Below are positions 16,573 through 24,900 of a stretch of 64,000 nt of DNA, piece after piece (positions within the stretch are counted from its first letter, which is position 1; each line of letters starts with the position of its first letter). This stretch comes from CALBPI01 sp963922335 (lineage in GTDB: Bacteria; Pseudomonadota; Gammaproteobacteria; Steroidobacterales; Woeseiaceae): positions 62,001-126,000 of the forward strand of contig CAWUIB010000003.1 of assembly GCA_963922335.1 (NCBI GenBank). The letters are read 5' to 3'. The notes under the pieces are model-generated. The model had not been told where the DNA came from and did not search any database. It saw only the letters and a program-made list of their open reading frames with translations. The position numbers and the translations under genes were made by a program.

Positions 16573-17708
16573 CACCACAACCGTTCGGTAGCCCGGCGCG
16601 CGCCTTCAGCGAGCGTTGCGAGCTTGGCCCAAACAATGTTCTCGTCCACCGCCCCAAAGCCGGCAAAAGTCGAAAACCCGCAATCGGTACCCCCGACGAC
16701 TCGCTCGCGTCCGACGATACCTGCAAAGCGCTCGATTCTCTGAGCCACCAACTCCGGGTGCTCAATGAAATTTGTAGTTGAGTCGATGACTCCCGGTACA
16801 AGTACGAGATCATCGGGCAAGTCTGTATCAGCGAAGACCTGCCATTCGTGCGCATGCCGCGGGTTTGAGGATTCGAACAGCAAAGCACCGATGTTCGCCT
16901 TCAGTGCGATCGGCAACACGAGTTCCATCGGAGCGTCGTGGTGATGTGGACCTTCATAATTGCCCCAACAGACATGCAGTCGCACCTGAGATTTCGGAAT
17001 CCCCTCCAACGCATAATTCAGCGCTTCTATGTGTTGCGTCGCAAGTGCGATGTACTCTTCGTCACTACGGTCCTTGAACATCATGTGCCGCCCGAGGCCG
17101 ATGTCGGGCGAGTCGATTTGGAGTAGCAGCCCGGCATTCGTGATGGCCTGGTACTCGTCGCGCATTGCCTCAGCCAGCGCCTCGAGATAGCTCGAGTGAT
17201 CGGGATAGTGCTCGTTTGGTTGAAACAGGGCGATGACACCCGGTGAGGCTGCGTTCATGAAACCGATCGCTTCTGGCGCATCTTTCAACGCGTCGGCGAA
17301 GTGGTCGATATCCAGTTGGCAAGGCCCCCGGTCCTTGACCCGAATCTCACCGACACAACAAGGTCGTTTGTAAGTCGGCGTGCCACCCGAACTTGCCTGC
17401 TTTTCGAGAAAACTCGGAAACTCTTCGAGATCGCTCGGTGGGCGGCGTGCACTATCGCCATCAAATCCCGATAAGCGGTCCTTGATGTAGGTCGCATAGC
17501 TGATCTTGCTCATCTCGCCGTCGCTCACGAAATCGACGCCGGACTGGCGCTGTCGGGCCACGATGTCGGTCACGGCAGCGGCAATGATGTCATCACCATT
17601 AGCAACGTCGTCACCACGCTCGCGCGCAAAGACAACGTCAGTAACTGCGCTGGATCGTGGCAGGCTGCCAACGTGGGTGGTGCGAATTCGGTCGGTGTTG
17701 TGGTGCAT
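16572..17708 (-). CDS. MetE-like cobalamin-independent methyltransferase/EaCoMT-family protein
   Basis: A 378-residue protein matching the C-terminal, zinc-binding half of MetE. It starts IRTTHVGSLPRS, has the DGEMSK region, LHVCWGNYEGPHHHD with the HxC zinc ligands, and GGTDCGF with the last Cys near the end. Short proteins of this family include core methionine synthases, catabolic methyltransferases and epoxyalkane:coenzyme M transferase, which is also near 377 residues. In a catabolic operon it may transfer or remove a methyl or alkyl group. The true acceptor (homocysteine, another thiol) is unknown. A longer frame to 17888 overlaps the upstream gene and is rejected. Confidence 0.8.
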   Translation of the reverse strand: MHHNTDRIRTTHVGSLPRSSAVTDVVFARERGDDVANGDDIIAAAVTDIVARQRQSGVDFVSDGEMSKISYATYIKDRLSGFDGDSARRPPSDLEEFPSFLEKQASSGGTPTYKRPCCVGEIRVKDRGPCQLDIDHFADALKDAPEAIGFMNAASPGVIALFQPNEHYPDHSSYLEALAEAMRDEYQAITNAGLLLQIDSPDIGLGRHMMFKDRSDEEYIALATQHIEALNYALEGIPKSQVRLHVCWGNYEGPHHHDAPMELVLPIALKANIGALLFESSNPRHAHEWQVFADTDLPDDLVLVPGVIDSTTNFIEHPELVAQRIERFAGIVGRERVVGGTDCGFSTFAGFGAVDENIVWAKLATLAEGARRATERLW

Positions 17709-17725
17709 CGTAGGTCTACTTGTAT

Positions 17726-18421
17726 TTATTGACTGAGCCACTCGGCAAGCGCTGCGGTGACGGTATCGGGTCGCTCCAGTGTCGGCAAGTGGCCGCAGTC
17801 GGGAATGACCATGAGTCGTGCGTTGGGAATTGCCGCAGCCATTTCCTGGTGCAGCGTGACGGGACACAAACGGTCCTCCTCGCCACACAGGACGAGTGTT
17901 TTTGCGGTGATATCGGGTAGCAGGGCCTCGTTGCTGCGCCTGCCCATCAAAGCGGTGCTCTGCCTGGCGAATACATCGGGGCCGAGACTGACGGCCATAT
18001 CGATGACCAATTGGCGCAGTGAGCTGTCGTTCATCAGTGAGGTTGCAAGATAACCAGGCTTTAACTCATTCACGACAATGTCTTTGAAGTGTCCTGCGTC
18101 GGCTTCCCGAATCTGGTGTGTTCGGGTGTCACGTTTCTCCGGTGTATCTGCGCGTGGGGTCGTGTCAAGCAGCGCCAGGTGCGTGATCCGCTCAGGTGCC
18201 AACCGCACACACTCCAATGCAACAATTCCTCCAAGCGAAAGACCTGCCAAAGCAAATTGCGCTGGTGCATCGTCGAGCAAGCGCTCTGCCATGCCGGCGA
18301 TGGAATCAGCGCGCGTCAGGTCTGCGACCGAAACACTACCCCTCATCGCTTCGATCTGGGATTCGAACAGTCGTCGGTCACAGAGCATGCCGGGCGCCAG
18401 CACGACATCGGGAGTGCTCAT
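17726..18421 (-). CDS. Alpha/beta hydrolase
   Basis: A 231-residue cytoplasmic alpha/beta-fold hydrolase of the MhpC/esterase type. It shows the early LAPGMLCDRRLF oxyanion region, the elbow GLSLGG (Ser near residue 81), the Asp region CGEEDRLCP and the His in PDCGHLPTLERP. Its ATG overlaps the stop of the lacI gene upstream (ATGA), and it precedes the MetE-like gene by 17 bases, so it belongs to the operon lacI, hydrolase, metE-like, aldolase. It may open a lactone or ester intermediate or cleave a C-C bond. Confidence 0.85.
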   Translation of the reverse strand: MSTPDVVLAPGMLCDRRLFESQIEAMRGSVSVADLTRADSIAGMAERLLDDAPAQFALAGLSLGGIVALECVRLAPERITHLALLDTTPRADTPEKRDTRTHQIREADAGHFKDIVVNELKPGYLATSLMNDSSLRQLVIDMAVSLGPDVFARQSTALMGRRSNEALLPDITAKTLVLCGEEDRLCPVTLHQEMAAAIPNARLMVIPDCGHLPTLERPDTVTAALAEWLSQ

Positions 18422-19449
18422 CGTTGTATACGCGCTGAGCTGCCGAGCACGTGCTCTCCGGAAAACACGCGGTGCTCGGGTAACATCTCGGGATCTTCGA
18501 TCCGGTGCACCAGCATCTCGGCGGCCGCTGCCGTCATCCGGCCGATCGGCTGTCGTACCGTGGTGAGATCGTAGGCGTCGAACCTCGCCGGACCGATACC
18601 ATCGAAACCGACGACCGAAAGTTCGCTGGGTACCGATAGTCCGAACTCACCGCGGGCTGCATCAATGCAACCAATCGCCATTGCATCGTTCGCGGCGATC
18701 ACCGCGTCGTACCGAGCGCCATTCTGCAACAGCGTATGACCGGCCGCCTTACCGCTGGCATAACTGTAATCGCCGCTCAGCACGGTGACTTCGTCGACGC
18801 CGAGATCATGTAGCTGGGCAAGTGCCCCCTGGGTGCGTTCGGCACTGACTGATGAGTCTTCCGGGCCGGAGATGATCGCGAAACGACGATGGCCCGCAGC
18901 ATGCAGCGACTGCACCAGCCAGCGCTCGCCCTCAGCCTGATCGCAACGCACGCTGCTGGTCAGGGCGCCTTCGAAAGCACGGTTGAATAGCACTAGCGGA
19001 ATATTCGCAGACCGAAAGACCTCGACCTGGGACTGGTTCAGCATCGCGGCCATCAAGATGCCATCGACCCGGTACTGCAACATTTGCTCTACCACGATAT
19101 CAATGTCGCGCTCCTGCGCCAGCGTGAACAACAGGACACGAATATCGCGCTGCGAAAACTGCTCGGTGAGCTGTACGAGCACCTCAGGGTAGAACAGATT
19201 GGTCTGGCGTCCGATGACGACCGCGACCATGTTGGAACGTTGTGTAATCAGGCCACGTGCGATGGCATTGGGTCGATAACCGAGCTGCTCAGCCGCTTCA
19301 AGTACTCGTGCTCGCATCGCTTTTGATGCGCTCGCGCCGCGCTGAAACACACGCGATACCGCCGATTGAGACACGCCCGCCAATTCTGCGACATCGTATG
19401 AGGTTGCACGCCGTCTGGGCCCGGCGGGTTTTTGGCCGCGACCTGACAT
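18418..19449 (-). CDS. LacI-family transcriptional regulator of the catabolic cluster
   Basis: A 343-residue regulator. The N-terminal helix-turn-helix reads SYDVAELAGVSQSAVSRVFQ (about residues 17-36), followed by the hinge region YRPNAIARGL and a periplasmic-binding-like sensor domain ending in TTVRQPIGRMTAAAAEML. The start at ATG 19449 has a GGAGAGGG ribosome binding site; a longer frame reaches 19605 into the divergent SDR gene. It is the only regulator inside the 5455-21899 cluster and leads a four-gene operon. It is the best candidate to bind the 18-bp sites at 5359, 13791 and 13892 and a degenerate one in its own promoter gap. Confidence 0.9.
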   Translation of the reverse strand: MSGRGQKPAGPRRRATSYDVAELAGVSQSAVSRVFQRGASASKAMRARVLEAAEQLGYRPNAIARGLITQRSNMVAVVIGRQTNLFYPEVLVQLTEQFSQRDIRVLLFTLAQERDIDIVVEQMLQYRVDGILMAAMLNQSQVEVFRSANIPLVLFNRAFEGALTSSVRCDQAEGERWLVQSLHAAGHRRFAIISGPEDSSVSAERTQGALAQLHDLGVDEVTVLSGDYSYASGKAAGHTLLQNGARYDAVIAANDAMAIGCIDAARGEFGLSVPSELSVVGFDGIGPARFDAYDLTTVRQPIGRMTAAAAEMLVHRIEDPEMLPEHRVFSGEHVLGSSARIQR

Positions 19450-19490
19450 GGCCCTCTCCACCCTTTCAATTGCCAAGGATGCTAGGCAAT

Positions 19491-19508
19491 ATTGACTTCG
19501 CATGCAAT
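19491..19508 (-). promoter_or_regulatory. Degenerate copy of the shared operator
   Basis: In the 81-base gap between lacI and the SDR gene, ACTTCGCATGCAA (19495-19507) matches 12 of 13 bases of the reverse complement of the shared site; over the full 18 bases the match is 13. An inverted repeat ATTGCC / GGCAAT (19469-19474 and 19485-19490) lies beside it. Either could mediate autoregulation. Confidence 0.45.
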
Positions 19509-19530
19509 GCGCGAGGGAGAGGGGAAAAAC

Positions 19531-20265
19531 ATGACTGATGCCCTGTCGGGCCAGGTCGCGCTGGTGACGGGGGCAGGTCGCGGAATCGGTCGCGGCTGTG
19601 CGCAAGCGCTAGCTGATCAGGGCGCCCGAGTAATCGGTGTCGCCCGTTCCGAGTCGGACCTCGCCACCCTGGCCGAGCATGCGAGCGGGCGTATCGAAAC
19701 CTGGGTCGGGGATGTTTGCGACGATGCGTTCCACGACCGCGTGAGAGCGATCGACGGTTTATCGATTCTTGTTAATAACGCCGGTGCGAACCGACCGGCG
19801 CCCATGGCTGAGGTGACGAGCGCAGATCTGGACTTCGTGGTCGATCTGAATATCCGCGCGGCCTATCGCGTCGCGCAGGCGGCAGTGCAGTCTATGCTCA
19901 GCGCCGAGCGCTCGGGCGTGATCATCAACATGTCGTCACAAATGGGGCATGTCGGTTCGCCCAAGAGAACGGTGTACTGCATGACCAAACACGCGATCGA
20001 AGGTCTGACGAAGGCAATGGCGGTGGAGCTGGCGCCGCATGCGATCCGCGTCAATTCGGTTGCGCCGACGTTTGTCGAGACGCCGCTGACACGTCCGATG
20101 CTCGATAACCCGGAGTTTCGCGACTTTGTGCTCGGCATGATCCCAATGGGCAAGCTGGCCAGCATCGACGACGTCGTGCAGGCCGTGATGTACCTGGTCT
20201 CGCCAGGCGCAGCCATGGTCACCGGTCATAGCTTGGTAGTCGACGGTGGGTGGACGATCCGATGA
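19531..20265 (+). CDS. SDR-family NAD(P)-dependent oxidoreductase
   Basis: A 244-residue classical short-chain dehydrogenase. It has VTGAGRGIGRG (nucleotide binding), NNAGANRP, NMSSQMGHVGSPKRTVYCMTKHAIEG containing the catalytic Ser, Tyr and Lys, and a C-terminal TGHSLVVDGGW. The start at 19531 has a strong GAGGGAGAGGGG ribosome binding site. It is divergent from the lacI operon and overlaps the symporter ATG (ATGA), so it is probably coexpressed with the transporter. It would oxidise a hydroxyl or reduce a ketone of the imported compound. Confidence 0.9.
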   Translation: MTDALSGQVALVTGAGRGIGRGCAQALADQGARVIGVARSESDLATLAEHASGRIETWVGDVCDDAFHDRVRAIDGLSILVNNAGANRPAPMAEVTSADLDFVVDLNIRAAYRVAQAAVQSMLSAERSGVIINMSSQMGHVGSPKRTVYCMTKHAIEGLTKAMAVELAPHAIRVNSVAPTFVETPLTRPMLDNPEFRDFVLGMIPMGKLASIDDVVQAVMYLVSPGAAMVTGHSLVVDGGWTIR

Positions 20266-21899
20266 ATGGTTTTGGTGCACTCAACTGGGGCATTGTGGGG
20301 GCGTATCTAATCGCCAATCTGGCGCTTGGCGCCGCATTGAGTCGACGAGTCACGAGCGCACAGTCGTACGCACTCGGCGACAAAAAGACGCCATGGTGGG
20401 CGATCGGCATCTCAGTCGTCGCAACCTACGTTAGCGCCCTGTCATTTCTGGGTGGCCCAGCCTGGGCTTATGGCGATGGCATGTCGGCGCTCGCTATCCA
20501 TATCAATTACCCGCTGGTAATTTTTGTCGTTATCACCGTGTTCCTGCCGTTCTTCTATAACAGCGGTGTGGCATCGATTTACGACTACCTCCAGAAGCGT
20601 TTTGGGCGGGCCTCGCGCAGCGTGATGGCTATGTTGTTCCTTGTCAGTCAGTCGATCACCGCGGCGACCATCCTTACGGCCACCGCTGTGGTCATTACCT
20701 TTGCAACGGGGATCGATGCCAAGCTCGCCATCGCGATCATGAGCGTGGTGGTCGTGGTTTACACGATGCTGGGCGGCATGACAGCGGTGATCTGGACCGA
20801 TGTGTTCCAGGGCGTGATTTTGTTTATTGGTGCTGGTGTTGTGTACGCCAACTTACCCAGCATCTTCGACCCTGTGTCCGGTGCGCTGGAGACACTGGCG
20901 GCGGCAGACAAATTGAATCCGCTCAATTTCGATCTGGATTTCTCGATTGCACCGACGGTTTGGGCGGGTGTATTCGCGATGACGCTGTTCCACATCACCG
21001 TATACGGCGCAAACCAGATGATGGTTCAGCGAACGCTGGCTGCACGAACCATCGGCGATGCGAAGAAGTCATACCTCTTGATGGGGTATGCCGCGTTCTT
21101 CATCTATTTCCTGTTTTTCCTGATCGGCGCGCTGCTCTACGTACACTACGATGGCGAGCCGTTCGATCAGCCGAATGAGATTATTCTGATCTTCGCGAAA
21201 TCGCTCGCGATCCCAGGATTGATGGGGGTTCTGGCGGCAGCGGTGCTGTCGGCATCGATGTCGAGTTTGTCCTCTGCGCTGAACTCACTGGCGACGATTA
21301 CGGTTTCAGATTTTTACAAGCCGATGAGCAAGGTTGAGAGTGGGCATGGCCACTTCCTCAGGGCTTCGCGGTACGCGACGATTCTTTGGGCGATTCTGAT
21401 TGTGCCGATGGCCATCGCATTCATCGAGAGCAAGGGCTCGATACTCGAAACCCTGAGCGCCGTCGGCTCGTACTTTGTGGGTGCGAAGCTCGCGATGTTT
21501 GGCATGGGCTTTTACTCGAAGCACACGAGTGAGCGTGGACTCCTGGTGGGCGTTGTGGGCGGCTTCATCGCCATCTATCTGTTCAAATTCGGGATCCCCG
21601 AGTCCATCCCGATCATCGGTTTTGCACCGCCGGATATTGCATGGCCCTGGTTTGTCGTGATCGGCGGTGTCGGCAACATCATCATCGCTTGGGTGAGCAG
21701 CGTACTGCTCGATGGCTTTCAGCCCGAGTGGCACGAGTACAGTGTGCCTGGCCAGATACGCCGCTTCCGGGAATCGGGCGACGCTGAGCGTGTCGACGGT
21801 TGGTATCGGGTCCCAGGCAAGGTAGACCCCTCCAGCTACGGCTTGCTGGCGTTTTTTGCACTGATCATGGTCGGTCTGTACCTGTTTGGTCAGATTTGA
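20262..21899 (+). CDS. Sodium:solute symporter (SSS family)
   Basis: A 545-residue inner-membrane protein with about 13 hydrophobic segments. Typical SSS features are the AQSYALGDKKTPWWAIGIS start, YDYLQKRFGRASR after the second helix group, MLGGMTAVIWTDVFQG, and a Ser-rich helix SASMSSLSSALNSLATI that contributes to the Na+ site. Substrates of the family include sugars, carboxylates, amino acids and pantothenate. ATG 20262 is chosen because it overlaps the SDR stop by ATGA; GTG 20250 is in frame upstream. It presumably imports the compound degraded by this cluster. Confidence 0.9.
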   Translation: MNGFGALNWGIVGAYLIANLALGAALSRRVTSAQSYALGDKKTPWWAIGISVVATYVSALSFLGGPAWAYGDGMSALAIHINYPLVIFVVITVFLPFFYNSGVASIYDYLQKRFGRASRSVMAMLFLVSQSITAATILTATAVVITFATGIDAKLAIAIMSVVVVVYTMLGGMTAVIWTDVFQGVILFIGAGVVYANLPSIFDPVSGALETLAAADKLNPLNFDLDFSIAPTVWAGVFAMTLFHITVYGANQMMVQRTLAARTIGDAKKSYLLMGYAAFFIYFLFFLIGALLYVHYDGEPFDQPNEIILIFAKSLAIPGLMGVLAAAVLSASMSSLSSALNSLATITVSDFYKPMSKVESGHGHFLRASRYATILWAILIVPMAIAFIESKGSILETLSAVGSYFVGAKLAMFGMGFYSKHTSERGLLVGVVGGFIAIYLFKFGIPESIPIIGFAPPDIAWPWFVVIGGVGNIIIAWVSSVLLDGFQPEWHEYSVPGQIRRFRESGDAERVDGWYRVPGKVDPSSYGLLAFFALIMVGLYLFGQI

Positions 21900-21990
21900 T
21901 CGCTGGGCTGCCTGCCCGCCCGAGCATCTCGCCTTAAGTCTCTGTTTCCCGGGCCGCTAACCCGAGAGGCCCTGAAAGAGATCGAGATTC

Positions 21991-24900
21991 GTGCGAGAAC
22001 TGACCTGGTTATTCCTCAGCGCATTGGCTGCGCTCGCGTCACCAGCGAACGCTTTTGAACTGCCGTTACAGCCCGAGCCTCCGTTTCGTGTTTATACGGT
22101 GGCTGATGGCCTGAACCAGCGCACGGCGCTCGCGATCGAGCAGGACCAGGATGGTTATCTCTGGATCGCGACATTTGGCGGCTTAAATCGCTACGATGGC
22201 CGCACGTTCGAGGCATATACCACGCTGCAGGGGCTGCGCCAGAACCTGATTCAGGCCTTGCTAGTCGATGATCAGAACCGGTTGTGGGCGGGCGACGCCG
22301 CAGGTGGTCTGACCATCATCGAACAGGGCGTTGTCACACGGACTTATGAGCCAGTGGCAGAGTCTCGCGGCGTTGCTCGAGCACTCCTTCAGGTTGGCGA
22401 CACGCTCTACATGGGCACCCAACCGGGAGGCATGCGTAAGCTTGACCTCACCGACCCGGACGCCGCTTTCGTCACGATTCCCGGTGCACCGGACGAAACA
22501 CTCGTTCTTGTGGAGGAGATCGCCGGGACGCTGCTGGTTGTCAGCACCGACGGTTTGCATCGGTACTTCCCCGATCAAGACGGTGCGTTTGAACTGATCG
22601 ATCCTGACATAACGGCAATCGGCGAATCGCCGAACGGACCTGTCTTTGTCGGCAACCGCTCCGGCCTTGTTGGTCGCGTGAACGGCGATCAGATCGATTG
22701 GTATGACCGACAGTATCCGGAGTCGATCAGCGGGCTGACGGTGCGCGATGGCAAAGTCGACTGGGTGTTTCTCGAAGGTGCCGGCATGGTTCGGTTCGAA
22801 GGCGACAACCAGAATCGGTGGGTGTCTGCATCGAGTGCAGCGACGCCCAAGTACGACTCTGATGGTGTGCTTTGGTTGCCAACCCGCCTTGGGTTACTAC
22901 GCTACCTGGGCGAGCGTTTCCGCCACTACTCGCTGGAGTTCGAGGGTATAAGCCCAGAGGTGTTTTCCATCCTTCCCGGTCGCAATGGCGATGTCTGGTT
23001 CGGAACCAACAATGGCCTGCTGCACGTGACAGCGGATGGTGTGATCGAGAACATCTCCGACCGCCTCGGGATCATTCGGCGTGAGGTTCGTGACCTAAGA
23101 TTCTCAAAAGATGGCAAGACACTCTGGATCGGCCATGTGCCGAGTCCCCTATACGGTGTTGATCTCGATTCCATGGAAATCGTGAAGACCATCGGCGATC
23201 AGAACACGCTCACCGTGAGTCTCGAAATGGATGAGGAAGGCCATCTGTGGGCAGGTTCTTATCTCGGAAACCTAACCGAGTACGATGCCGAGACGGACAC
23301 CTTGAAGACGTATGAAATCGGCAACGGCGCGGCGATCTACGGACTTGATCTCGCGGCTGATGGAACGCTTTGGTTCGCTGCCAATTATCGCGGCCTGTAT
23401 CGCCTGAATACCCGAAACCCGGATGCGAGTCCGGAACAGGTGCTGAAGGCCGATGATCTCTCCGAAGAGTTTTTCACGCACGTTGTTGCCGTGGGCTCAG
23501 GCGCAGAGACGACAGTCTGGTTTACCAGTACTCAGGGCGGCGTCTATCGCTGGCGCGACGGAAAAACCGATCGTGTGATTCCGCAGGCTGAGTTACAGAA
23601 CAACACGATCTATGCGGTTCAACCGCTGCCAGACGACACAGTGGTCATCGCCACTAGCCGAGGTGTGTACCGCTACGATGAGACTCGAGATGCGATCGAG
23701 CAATACAGTTCCGAAGATGGCTTTACATCAATTGAATCGAAGGCCCATGCGATCTACTTTGACTCGCCTGATACGCTGTGGATCGGCACCACGAGCGGTG
23801 TAACGGCAATGAATGTGGTGGAACCGATGGCCGGCGTGTCGACGCCACGCACGGTGATCACCCATCGATTCATCGATCAGTATGCTGTCGAACCCGCTGC
23901 TGAGCTTCCAGGCGAAGCCAGCTTCGACCGTGTGTTGATCGAGTTCGGGTCGATCTCGATGCGACATTCGCAAGGTGTGCAATTTAGTTATCGACTGATC
24001 GGCAGCGACGATGCATGGAGTGCACCTACGGCCAACGCGTCGATCAGTTACTCCAACCTCGCGCCAGGCGAGTACACATTCGAGGTGCGATCGCGCCTCT
24101 CGGGCGGCGCCTGGAGCGAGCCGGCGAGCTGGACGTTCACCGTCCCGACCCCTTTCTGGCGCACGCCGCTGTTTATGGCCGCCATGCTTGCGCTCGCCTT
24201 TGCCATTACCTGGTCTGGCATTCAGCTGAGGTTGCGCGCCGTTGCCAAGATCAACCGTCGCCTGAGGGATGAAGTGGCCGAACGAACACGCTCACTCGAG
24301 GACGGTCGCAGGGAACTGGAGAAGATCAACCATCAGCTCAGCAGCGAAATCAGTGAGCGTCAGCGTGCGGATGAACTTCGTGCGGATGTTGAAGCGAGAT
24401 TCCATCAGGCCTACCAGAACTCACCGGTGGGCATGGCTCTCGTCAACACCGAGGGCCGCGTCTACGACTCGAACCCGAGCATGAAGCGATTGTTCTGGCC
24501 AGAGTCGAGCGTGGATCGGCAAGAGCCGTTGATCGAGATCGTTGCGGAGCATGATCGTCCGATGTTTTTCGACTACTTCGAACGGTTTGTCGCACTCGCC
24601 GACTCGTCCAAGGTCTCGAGCATGGAGGTCGATTGTGTCAGTGCGGACGGCAGCATCCGTCGCATCGATTTCCACCCGTCAGCGGTACGGGACAATGATG
24701 GGTTGCTCAAATACATCGTACTGCTCGCGAACGACGTGACCGAAAGCCGCGCGATGACCGACCAGCTGGCCTACCAGGCTCGCTTCGACGAGCTCACCGG
24801 TTTGTACAATCGCCGCGCATTCGCGGAGCAGCTAGAGCTGGTCACCAGCACCGGAGAATCAGAGGGCGATGCGTTTCTGATGTTCCTCGATCTCGATCAG

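Noticed and set aside
24570..24585. ACTACTTCGAACGG, resembling part of the shared operator
   Set aside because: It lies inside the sensor coding sequence and matches only the central bases; similar short matches are expected by chance.
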